DNA of 27,988 nt from CAYQQU01 sp964419545. Its GTDB lineage: Bacteria; Bacteroidota; Bacteroidia; Chitinophagales; Saprospiraceae. Location: positions 1 through 27,988 of the forward strand of contig CAYQQU010000068.1 in the NCBI GenBank assembly GCA_964419545.1, given 5' to 3'. How positions within the stretch are numbered: the stretch's first letter is position 1; each line of letters opens with the position of its first letter. Positions 7,575 to 14,311 of this stretch are shown here, in pieces. The notes beneath the pieces are model-generated. The model was not told where the DNA came from and did no database searches. It saw nothing but the letters and a program-made list of their open reading frames with translations. The position numbers and the translations under genes were made by a program.

Positions 7575-8984
7575 ATGCGTGGTTTAAAATACAAAACTGC
7601 GGTCATTGGCTGGCTTTTTTTTGCCTGGAACACGGTAATGGCGCAACCGGCCGACAGCCTGGGCCTGCCCTCGCCCGCCGCCGATCCCTACACCGCGGAA
7701 GCGCCGCGATTGCATCGCCTTCCTCCCGCTGCTGCGGGCATGGACGGCGCCCTGCTCCGCGACAGCATTGCCGCTATCGTGGACGAAGGCATCCGGGCCC
7801 GCGCCTTCCCGGGCGCGCAGGTGCTGGCGGCGAAAGACGGCGCTGTCGTTTTCCACGAAGCCTTCGGCTACCATACCTACGACAGCCTGCGGCCGGTGGC
7901 GCTGACCGACCTGTACGACCTGGCTTCTATCACTAAGGTGACGACGGGCCTGCCGGCCCTCATGAAACTGTACGGGGAAGGGAAATTTGACCTCGACGCC
8001 CCATTGGAGCGCTACTTCCCGGATTACGGCTTTCGCCGCAGCAACAAAGCCGAACTGACGTTTCGCGAGATGCTGGCCCATCAGGCCCGACTGCGCCCCT
8101 GGATACCCTACTGGCGCGGCGCGCTGCGCGGCAACGCCCGCTACCCCTGGCGCCGCGGCTGGGAGGACGAGCGCCGCAACGACGGGCGCTTTCGTTGCCG
8201 CAGCTTCCGTCGCGACTCTTCCCGCCGGTTTCCCATCCGCGTCACCGACGAGCTATGGCTGCACCGCAACTACCGGAAAAAAATATACCGCGCCATTCGC
8301 AAATCGCCGCTGCGCGAAAAACGGGAATACGTCTACTCCGGCCTGCTCTTCTACCTGCTGCCGGAAATAGTGGAAAAGCTGACCGGCGAAGATTTCGAGT
8401 CGTACCTCAAGGCGAACTTCTACGACCCCATCGGCGCCGCCACGCTTACCTACCGACCGCTGCGCTTCTTCGACCGCTCCCGCATCGCGCCCACCGAGCG
8501 GGATACTTTCTTCCGCATGACGCAGCTGCACGGCGCCGTCCACGACGAGGGCGCCGCTATGATGAACGGCGTTTCCGGGAACGCCGGCCTCTTCGGATCG
8601 GCAATCGACCTGGCCAAGATGATGCAACTCTACCTCAATGAAGGCCGCTACGGCGACCGGCAACTCATCGCCGCCGAAGCGGTGCGGGAGTTTATCCGCT
8701 GCCAGTTTTGCGCCGACGGCAACCGGCGCGGCCTCGGCTTCGACAAACCGCTGATCGAATACGATCCCGCCAAAAGCTCCGTGGCGGAAGCCGCCGGGCC
8801 GGCCAGCTTCGGCCATTCCGGCTATACCGGCGCCTTCGCCTGGGTGGACCCCGCGAACGGGCTCCTGTTTATCTTCTTATCGAACCGGGTGTATCCCACC
8901 CGCGAAAACCGCCGCCTCTACGAATTGAATATCCGGCCGCGGATCCACCAGGTGCTTTACGAGGCCGTAAATTCAAACAACTAA
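7575..8984 (+). CDS. Secreted serine hydrolase (class C beta-lactamase/PBP4*-like fold)
   Basis: A 469-residue exported protein of the beta-lactamase-related serine hydrolase family (class C-like fold: esterases, D-aminopeptidases, PBP4*). A signal peptide with an ideal AQ cleavage site (NTVMAQPADS, about residues 1-23) fixes the start at 7575; upstream in-frame starts overlap the divergent gene and add a basic non-signal tail. The nucleophile motif is SITK (Ser118, Lys121). The second motif is Y-S-G in EYVYSGLLFYLLP, where most relatives have Y-S-N or Y-S-D. The third motif is HSG in FGHSGYTGAFAWVDP. An Arg-rich loop follows LAHQARLRPW (about 180-225). In many Bacteroidetes such domains are fused to a glycoside hydrolase family 3 domain; here it stands alone. 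The substrate is unknown, with envelope peptides or esters most plausible. Its stop codon is five bases before the next start. Confidence 0.88.
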   Translation: MRGLKYKTAVIGWLFFAWNTVMAQPADSLGLPSPAADPYTAEAPRLHRLPPAAAGMDGALLRDSIAAIVDEGIRARAFPGAQVLAAKDGAVVFHEAFGYHTYDSLRPVALTDLYDLASITKVTTGLPALMKLYGEGKFDLDAPLERYFPDYGFRRSNKAELTFREMLAHQARLRPWIPYWRGALRGNARYPWRRGWEDERRNDGRFRCRSFRRDSSRRFPIRVTDELWLHRNYRKKIYRAIRKSPLREKREYVYSGLLFYLLPEIVEKLTGEDFESYLKANFYDPIGAATLTYRPLRFFDRSRIAPTERDTFFRMTQLHGAVHDEGAAMMNGVSGNAGLFGSAIDLAKMMQLYLNEGRYGDRQLIAAEAVREFIRCQFCADGNRRGLGFDKPLIEYDPAKSSVAEAAGPASFGHSGYTGAFAWVDPANGLLFIFLSNRVYPTRENRRLYELNIRPRIHQVLYEAVNSNN

Positions 8985-8989
8985 ACCCC

Positions 8990-9361
8990 ATGGATGCCGT
9001 ATCCTTGTTTATCCTCGACCAGGAAGAACCCCAGCAGGAAGTGCTGGCTTTTCTGCACGACCTGATCGTGGCGCAGTTTCCCGAGCTGGAAGCGAAAATC
9101 CGGTATAAAATTCCCTTTTACTACCGGAAAAGCTGGATCTGCTACCTCAATCCTACCAAAGGCGGTAAGGTGGAATTCGCATTTATCCGCGGCAATGAAC
9201 TGTCGAACGAGCAGGGCTTGCTCGACTTCCGGGGGCGCAAACAGGTCGGCGGGATCACTATCGGTTCGGTAAGCGAAATCCCCGTCGAACCGCTGCTGGA
9301 AGTCCTGGCGGAAGCGGTCCTGTTGGATGAAGCGATACCGTACGCCCCGAAGCGCAGGTAA
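8990..9361 (+). CDS. DUF1801-like small protein
   Basis: A 123-residue cytosolic protein resembling the DUF1801 (YdhG-like) family: an opening helical segment, then EAKIRYKIPFYYRKSWICYLNP, matching the family's '..ikyg.PfY....l.yf...k....l.f' core, followed by KVEFAFIRGNELSNEQGLLDFRGRKQVGGI and a helix with EPLLEVLAEAVLLDE. The family's biochemical role is not established. The start at 8990 lies five bases after the stop of the serine hydrolase, so the two are almost certainly co-transcribed and possibly coupled in translation. The longer frame starting at 8708 overlaps the hydrolase and is rejected. Confidence 0.8.
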   Translation: MDAVSLFILDQEEPQQEVLAFLHDLIVAQFPELEAKIRYKIPFYYRKSWICYLNPTKGGKVEFAFIRGNELSNEQGLLDFRGRKQVGGITIGSVSEIPVEPLLEVLAEAVLLDEAIPYAPKRR

Positions 9362-9369
9362 GCCGTTCT

Positions 9370-9547
9370 CCGGAGCTTTCGTCCAGGGCAATCGCATCTA
9401 AAAGATGTTACCTCTCAATTGCCATAAAATTCACATGGAACGGAAGGAAAAATCCTCGTTCTTCCTTTAGGATCGAGGTAAAAACGAGGATTTTTCCTAC
9501 TTTTTCGAGATCCTAAAATTAAATGCGATTGCCCGGAGCTTTCGTCC
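9370..9547. repeat. Composite palindromic repeat element
   Basis: A structured 178-base element between two genes. A 15-base direct repeat (CCGGAGCTTTCGTCC) bounds it at 9370-9384 and 9533-9547. Just inside lies a 12-base inverted repeat, GGGCAATCGCAT at 9386-9397 against 9523-9534. Inside that is a perfect 16-base inverted repeat (9445-9460 with 9483-9498), and a nine-base pair (9466-9474 with 9509-9517) crosses it. Its right part (9488-9536) recurs after lon. It has the build of a small non-autonomous mobile or REP-type element; no coding potential is seen. Confidence 0.8.
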
Positions 9548-9553
9548 CTGCCA

Positions 9554-9584
9554 TTGTCGAATCTCCCGGAATTCGGTATCTTTC
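9554..9584 (+). promoter_or_regulatory. Probable promoter of the CNNM gene
   Basis: TTG at 9554-9556, then 20 bases, then TATCTTTC at 9577-9584, one base off the Bacteroidetes TAnnTTTG element. It ends 19 bases before the ATG at 9604. It begins directly after the repeat element ends, so the repeat would lie just upstream of the promoter. Confidence 0.5.
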
Positions 9585-9603
9585 GGCAAATGATTCCACT
9601 CAC

Positions 9604-10677
9604 ATGGGCTTGCTGCTATTCTTTTTCTTCGTTTCTATCCTCTTTTCCTTTCTGTGTTCCATCTGGGAGGCGGTGCTGCTCAGCATTACCCCTTCCTATA
9701 TCAACCGCCAAAAGCAAAAGGGGACCCAGCTCGGCCGCGACCTCGAGCATTTTAAAGAGGATATCGACCGGCCGCTCTCGGCTATCCTTACGCTCAACAC
9801 CATCGCCCATACCGTGGGCGCGATCGGTGTGGGCGCCCAGGCCGGCAAGATTTTCGGGACCCACCACGTCAACCTGGGCGTTGCCGAGCTGAGCTACGAA
9901 TCGATCATCGCTGCGGTGATGACGCTGGCGATCCTGGTATTGTCGGAAATTATTCCCAAAACCATCGGGGCCAACCTCTGGGAACAGCTCGCTCCCTTCA
10001 CCGTCAAATCACTCCGAATCCTGGTTTTTGTCTTGAAACCCTTCGTTTGGCTCAGCCAGCTGATCACCAAAACGCTCAAGAAAGACAAGAAAAAAAGCGT
10101 TTTCAGCCGGGCCGACTTCTTCGCCATGGCCCAGGCGGGCGAGGAGGCGGGTACGCTCCAGGAAAATGAATCGGCCATCATCAAAAACCTCATGCGCTTC
10201 GACTCCATCGAAGTGAAAGACATCATGACGCCCCGCACGGTGATGGTGACCGCCGATGAAAGTACGACGCTCAAAGATTTTTTTGAAGGACACAGCAAAC
10301 TGCGCTTCTCCCGCATTCCCATCTATAAGGGCTCCTCCGACCACATCACCGGCTTCGTGCTGAAAGACGAGATCCTGGAGCGGCTGGTCCAAAACTATCC
10401 CGACCTCACACTCGGCGAGATCCGCAAGGAAATCATGGCCGTGGCGGCCAATAAAAAGCTGCCCCAGCTGTTCGAAGCTCTCATGCAAAACCGCGCCCAC
10501 CTGGCCGTCGTCGCCGATGAGTTCGGCAGCATCGTCGGCCTGGTCACCATGGAAGACGTCCTGGAAACCCTGCTCGGCCTCGAAATCATGGACGAGCTGG
10601 ACGCCGTGGCCGACCTCCAGGAACTGGCGCGCAAAAGCTGGGAGGAAAGGGCAAAGAAACTGGGAATTATTGAATGA
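9604..10677 (+). CDS. CNNM (DUF21) plus CBS-pair membrane protein
   Basis: A 357-residue inner-membrane protein of the CNNM/HlyC-CorC group, linked in other organisms to Mg2+/Na+ or cobalt transport. The N-terminal CNNM domain (residues 1 to about 165) starts with FSFLCSIWEAVLLSITPSYI, the family's first helix and its following motif, then LTLNTIAHTVGAIGVGAQ, and ends with LVLSEIIPKTIGAN, which carries the conserved proline kink. A linker with FSRADFFAMAQAGEEAGTLQENESAIIKNLM leads into a CBS pair (about 205-330: VKDIMTPRTVMVTAD, RIPIYKGSSDHITGFVLKDEIL, VVADEFGSIVGLVTMEDVLETLLG). The C-terminal CorC_HlyC transporter-associated domain of longer relatives is absent; the protein stops about 25 residues after the CBS pair. 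The ATG at 9604 is chosen because the upstream frame translates the repeat element. Confidence 0.9.
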   Translation: MGLLLFFFFVSILFSFLCSIWEAVLLSITPSYINRQKQKGTQLGRDLEHFKEDIDRPLSAILTLNTIAHTVGAIGVGAQAGKIFGTHHVNLGVAELSYESIIAAVMTLAILVLSEIIPKTIGANLWEQLAPFTVKSLRILVFVLKPFVWLSQLITKTLKKDKKKSVFSRADFFAMAQAGEEAGTLQENESAIIKNLMRFDSIEVKDIMTPRTVMVTADESTTLKDFFEGHSKLRFSRIPIYKGSSDHITGFVLKDEILERLVQNYPDLTLGEIRKEIMAVAANKKLPQLFEALMQNRAHLAVVADEFGSIVGLVTMEDVLETLLGLEIMDELDAVADLQELARKSWEERAKKLGIIE

Positions 10678-10687
10678 TCCGGGTTAA
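10672..10687 (+). repeat. Dispersed motif copy at the CNNM gene end
   Basis: GAATGATCCGGGTTAA overlaps the last codon and stop of the CNNM gene. This is one of the longest matches to the dispersed consensus and shows that the motif tends to lie right at gene ends. Confidence 0.6.
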
Positions 10688-10741
10688 ATAAAAACGCTAT
10701 CGCCCGCCTTCATCGGAACCGCAACAGGCATACCGGAATAC

Positions 10742-10856
10742 TTCTCCCGTTCTTCCGTTCTTCCGTTCTTCCGTTCTCCCGTTCTTCCGTTCTTCTGTTC
10801 TCCCGTTCTTCTGTTCTTCCGTTCTTCTGTTCTCCCATTCTCCCATTCTCCCGTTC
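10742..10856. repeat. 8-bp tandem repeat array, about 14 copies
   Basis: Consecutive imperfect copies of GTTCTTCC, with variants GTTCTCCC, GTTCTTCT and ATTCTCCC, run for about 115 bases. One strand is almost pure pyrimidine (T and C) except for the G or A that opens each unit. The array lies between two convergent genes (stops at 10677 and 10874), so it cannot switch a promoter or a reading frame of either gene directly. Unit number probably varies between strains. Confidence 0.92.
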
Positions 10857-10873
10857 AAAAAATCCCCATCCAC

Positions 10874-12106
10874 TTACCCCCCTCCGGGATTAACTCGAAA
10901 CCGCTCCAAGTCCGGCGCATACGCCCGTTCCCGGGCAAGCTCCAACCGGTACACCGCCCGGCCCAGTTCCGCCAGAAAAGGCATGCCGGTCTCCTCGTAT
11001 TCGTAGACGCCGTCGTTGAAGATCTGATTCTCGTTGGTGTGGATATTGGCCGCCAGGAAAAATTCGACGCCGTTCTCCAGGTCGACGATATACGCCACGT
11101 CGGTAAGGAAGCCGTAGGCGTCGCCCACCTTGTTGAATATGCGGATGTGGGACGGAATGCGGGCGGTGGTGTCGCCGTACATGAAAAACTTGACGTAGCC
11201 GTCGGGATATTCCTCCTCCGGGTAGGCGGGAAAATCGCTCTCGCGGGGCAGCAGGCTCATGTGGCGATAAAGGAACCGGTAATCCGCCTCGGTCAGGTCG
11301 AAGCGGGCGCGCGGGGCGACGGATTCCGGAAAAATGACGGCCTGCAGCATCGCCAGCAAATCGGCTAGTCCGATGTAGTTCTTTGTCCGGAAATCGAAGG
11401 GCTCCGGCGCCAGCGCTCCCTTCCGATCGAGGTATCCTTTTCCGCGTACCGACCGATTCAGTTCCAATTCGCTGTCGGCGCAGCTGTACAGTCCGCCCCG
11501 CTCGTAGAGGCGCTTCCCTTGCCGGTAGAAGCTGACGGGGTTGGCATATCGGTTTTCGAGCGTGTCGAACTCCGGCGCCGAGAGCCGGTGAACGATGCGC
11601 ACCCGCTCGTACCCTTTTCGGTGGAGCTGGGCGTTCAGGTAGCGCTGGCCGAGCAACTCGTAAAGCCGGTTGTAAGCGTCGTTATCGCTCACCAGAAATA
11701 TCTTTTTGATGTAATGCGCCACCGACGGCTTCCCGGTGGCCGCGCTCGTGTCTATGCGGGCTGCGGTCTGTACCGGCCGGTCGGCGCCGGTGAAGCATTC
11801 GTCCCCGGGCCGCAGCCCTTCCCGGTGCAGCCATTCCAGCGCCAGAAAGGCCGCCGGCATTTTTACGGTGCTGGCCGGGTAGAAATACAGGGTGCTGTCG
11901 TGCCCGTAGGTATACGTATTGAACCGGGGCCGGTTATGCTCGTCGCGGTCGATCTGGGTGTAGAGGATCTGCACCTGATGCTCAGGCTGCCGGGCGATAG
12001 CCTGCAGCCGGGGATGGTCCGCCAGGAGGGCTTCCAGCGGGTTGTTCTGCGCCTGCAGATGGTTAGCGCCCAGAAATACCAGAAAGCAATAGAGCAATTT
12101 TTTCAT
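10874..12106 (-). CDS. Secreted class-A beta-lactamase-fold serine hydrolase
   Basis: A 410-residue exported protein with the class A beta-lactamase (beta-lactamase 2) fold. A signal peptide (1-20) ends in LQAQ. Catalytic motifs are SxxK as PASTVKMPA (Ser79, Lys82), SDN as LVSDNDAYNRLYELLG (Ser140, Asp141, Asn142), and a K-[TS]-G equivalent as FNKVGDAYGFLTDVAYIVD (Lys326, Val327, Gly328). I do not see a clear ExxxN general-base (Glu166-type) loop, so true beta-lactamase activity is doubtful. At 410 residues it is longer than usual for class A enzymes (near 290), with extra sequence between SDN and KVG. It is probably the last gene of a leftward operon with an AONS-like enzyme (31 bases upstream), a dipeptide epimerase and LD-carboxypeptidase, which points to a peptidoglycan-peptide role. 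Confidence 0.85.
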   Translation of the reverse strand: MKKLLYCFLVFLGANHLQAQNNPLEALLADHPRLQAIARQPEHQVQILYTQIDRDEHNRPRFNTYTYGHDSTLYFYPASTVKMPAAFLALEWLHREGLRPGDECFTGADRPVQTAARIDTSAATGKPSVAHYIKKIFLVSDNDAYNRLYELLGQRYLNAQLHRKGYERVRIVHRLSAPEFDTLENRYANPVSFYRQGKRLYERGGLYSCADSELELNRSVRGKGYLDRKGALAPEPFDFRTKNYIGLADLLAMLQAVIFPESVAPRARFDLTEADYRFLYRHMSLLPRESDFPAYPEEEYPDGYVKFFMYGDTTARIPSHIRIFNKVGDAYGFLTDVAYIVDLENGVEFFLAANIHTNENQIFNDGVYEYEETGMPFLAELGRAVYRLELARERAYAPDLERFRVNPGGG

Positions 12107-12137
12107 GCGCGTCGGTGATGGTTATTGCGGAAAGATA

Positions 12138-13193
12138 TCATTCCGGGAGCGTTTCTGCAAAACAAGCGAGGTGGTGCAGCAGCCGCTCGATGTCGGCAGC
12201 TTCGTGGGCGCTGGTCAGAACAATGCGGTGGAGCAACGGAGACTGCGCCGTGGGGTAGGGAAAGCTGGAGAGCAGCAGTCGTTCCCGGGCGAGATAGGCG
12301 GTCAGCGTGTCGCTATCCGAAGAAAAGACGGGGAAATCCGGAATATGGCGAAAATGCAGGCGAGCCGGCAGCGAGGCGCGAAAACGCGCCAGGTGGGCCC
12401 GCAGTTGCCGCCGTTGCCGCCGGTAGTGATCGGGCTCGGCCTGTAAAAAAGCATAGAGGTAAGCCGGCGGGGGCGGCGCCGCTCCCCCGAAGAGCGGATG
12501 CGCCCGGATCGCAGCGATGGTCCTGGCCCGGCCGAGTATTACGCCGCCGGGCAGGCCCAGTGCTTTGCCCAGCGAGCTGACCACCACCCATTCAATATTG
12601 TCCGGCAGCGCGAGCGTGGTGGCGATCCCTCCGCCCTCTACTCCGGTAACGCCCAGGCCGTGGGAATCGTCGAGCACCAGCGTTACCGGAACATCGGCGG
12701 GGACCTCCCCGAGTAGCTGAAAGGGGTGTTCCCGGACTTCCAGCGGGTCGAATGCGTTGGCAAAAAGAACCAGCGGCCCTGGTTTTCCGCGCAATTCCTG
12801 CAGGACGCCCTGCAGCCAGTCGGTAAAGCGTCCCGCCTCTCCCGGTTCGGCGCCCCGGATGGCGGGATGGGCGCCCGGGGCGATTCGTACGTTTCCCCGG
12901 CCGGACAGGACCCGCACGGCCAGCTGCCCGGCCAGCGTGCCCGAAGAGACGACCAGGGCGGCTTCTGCGCCCGACCTCAGCGCCAGCCGGGCTTCGGCTT
13001 CCGCAAAGACCTTCAGCTCGGGCTGCGCCAGGCGGGAGCCGCCGTAGTGATGGCCGTAGCGGTCAAATCCCGCCAGCAGCCACTGCCGGAAGACGGCGTC
13101 GTGCGGGATGCCCAGATAGGCGGTGCCGGCGAAGTACAGCCATTCTTCGCCCTGGTAGTATAGGTTCCGTCCCGGTAGCTGGTCGATGGTCAT
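12138..13193 (-). CDS. PLP-dependent AONS/KBL-like aminotransferase-fold enzyme
   Basis: A 351-residue cytosolic fold-type I PLP enzyme closest by eye to the alpha-oxoamine synthase group (8-amino-7-oxononanoate synthase, 2-amino-3-ketobutyrate CoA ligase). Evidence: an N-terminal LYFAGTAYLGIPHD (relatives have 'nYLGl..hp'), HHYGGSRLAQPELKVFAEAEARLA with the 'GsR...G....h..lE..lA' pattern, LVLDDSHGLGVTGVEGGGI (PLP-binding Asp175 and His178), and the Schiff-base lysine in VSSLGKALGLPGG (Lys210). Alpha-oxoamine synthases join an amino acid to an acyl-CoA. No biotin genes are nearby; instead it is embedded between a dipeptide epimerase (48 bases upstream) and a class-A-type hydrolase (31 bases downstream). 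I start at the ATG at 13193 since the longer frame opens with TTG. The reaction is unknown; a role on alanine or another muropeptide amino acid is a guess. Confidence 0.8.
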   Translation of the reverse strand: MTIDQLPGRNLYYQGEEWLYFAGTAYLGIPHDAVFRQWLLAGFDRYGHHYGGSRLAQPELKVFAEAEARLALRSGAEAALVVSSGTLAGQLAVRVLSGRGNVRIAPGAHPAIRGAEPGEAGRFTDWLQGVLQELRGKPGPLVLFANAFDPLEVREHPFQLLGEVPADVPVTLVLDDSHGLGVTGVEGGGIATTLALPDNIEWVVVSSLGKALGLPGGVILGRARTIAAIRAHPLFGGAAPPPPAYLYAFLQAEPDHYRRQRRQLRAHLARFRASLPARLHFRHIPDFPVFSSDSDTLTAYLARERLLLSSFPYPTAQSPLLHRIVLTSAHEAADIERLLHHLACFAETLPE

Positions 13194-13241
13194 AATGCAA
13201 ATTAAACGAACCCGCCCCAAACATGTCTAAAGCCGCGCTAC

Positions 13242-14252
13242 TCAATCCAGCACCACCCCCGTGCCCGGCAAATCGGGAAAATGCACCTTCCCATAGTCGA
13301 TACAAACGCCGCGGGCCGGGTCTTCCCGCAGCAGCAGGGCGCCGTCCATGTCGACGTAGTCGAGCAAGGGCAGCAGCTGGGCGATGGCCGAGATGCCCAC
13401 CGAGGATTCGGTCATGCAGCCCACCATCACTTTGAGTTCCAGTTCCCGGGCCCGCCTGATCATGCGGCGGGCCGGCGTCAGGCCGCCGCATTTCATCAGT
13501 TTGATGTTGACGCCGTGAAAATGACCGTGGCAGCGATCGATATCCGGTGGCCGCCGGCAGCTTTCGTCGGCGATGACCGGCAGGGCGCATTCCTGGAACA
13601 CGCGGGCCATGCCGGCCCAGTCGTCCGCCGGCAGGGGTTGTTCGATAAATTCCACGCCGAGCGCTTGCAGTTCGGGGGCGTACGCGATGGTCTGATCCGC
13701 GGTCCAGGCCGTATTGGCGTCGACGCGAAACGGGGCGTCGGTATGCTGCCGCAAGGCTTTTACGATGTCCAGGTCGTGATCGCCGCCGAGTTTGACCTTG
13801 TAGACCGGCCACGGCATGGCCTTAATCTTGCTCACCATTTCTTCAATGGGCGCCAGGCCGATGGTGTAATTGGTGAGGGGCGCCCGTTCCAGGCTCAGCC
13901 CCCAACTGGCGTATAGGGGCTTGCCCTGCCTGCGGGCGTGGAGGTCGTGCGCCGCCTCGTCGAGCGCGCAGAGCAGAAAGGGATCGTCGGGAAGGTGGGC
14001 GGCGAGCGTTGTCCAGAAAGACTCCGGGGTGTCCAGCGGCGTTTGCTCCACTACCGGCCGCAATTGTTCCATTTTTTCCACCATTCCGTCGAGCGTCAGC
14101 CCGTAATAGCTGGTCGCCGTGGCTTCGCCGAAACCGGAAAGTGCGCCCTCGCGCAATTCGACGATGAGGCTGGGCTGCACCGTGCGCGTGCCGTGCGCGA
14201 TGGTGAAGGGCTCCTTAAGCAGCAATTGTTTGGGGTGGAGCAGCAGTTGCAT
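13242..14252 (-). CDS. L-Ala-D/L-Glu dipeptide epimerase (enolase superfamily)
   Basis: A 336-residue cytosolic enolase-superfamily enzyme of the muconate-lactonising subgroup, dipeptide epimerase type. The TIM-barrel catalytic set is complete: the KxK pair in VYKVKLGG (Lys152, Lys154), metal ligands in RVDANTAW (Asp178), FIEQPLP (Glu204) and VIADES (Asp229), the second base in VNIKLMKCGG (Lys251), and the DxD in VDMDGALLL (Asp301, Asp303). MTESSVG (280-286) is the substrate-binding loop. The NIKLMKCGG and CMTESSVG strings are typical of L-Ala-D/L-Glu epimerases, which convert L-Ala-D-Glu from murein peptides to L-Ala-L-Glu so that both amino acids can be reused. Specificity within the subgroup varies, so other dipeptides are possible. 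The LD-carboxypeptidase 59 bases upstream is the preceding step of the same salvage route, which supports the call. Confidence 0.9.
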   Translation of the reverse strand: MQLLLHPKQLLLKEPFTIAHGTRTVQPSLIVELREGALSGFGEATATSYYGLTLDGMVEKMEQLRPVVEQTPLDTPESFWTTLAAHLPDDPFLLCALDEAAHDLHARRQGKPLYASWGLSLERAPLTNYTIGLAPIEEMVSKIKAMPWPVYKVKLGGDHDLDIVKALRQHTDAPFRVDANTAWTADQTIAYAPELQALGVEFIEQPLPADDWAGMARVFQECALPVIADESCRRPPDIDRCHGHFHGVNIKLMKCGGLTPARRMIRRARELELKVMVGCMTESSVGISAIAQLLPLLDYVDMDGALLLREDPARGVCIDYGKVHFPDLPGTGVVLD

Positions 14253-14311
14253 AGGCGGCGGTATTTGCCGGAAGGTAAGGAATTCGCGGAAAATGGACTA
14301 TAGGGTGCTCG

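Noticed and set aside
8708..8989. Longer N-terminus for the DUF1801-like protein
   Set aside because: It would overlap the serine hydrolase by about 280 bases and adds Arg/Pro-rich sequence; the ATG at 8990 follows the previous stop by five bases.
10742..10856. CRISPR array or phase-variable coding tract
   Set aside because: Units are eight bases without spacers, and the array lies outside both flanking genes and their promoters.
10874..12106. Antibiotic-resistance class A beta-lactamase
   Set aside because: SxxK and SDN are present, but a Glu166-type loop is not evident, the third motif is KVG and the protein is much longer than true class A enzymes; a housekeeping role fits its operon better.
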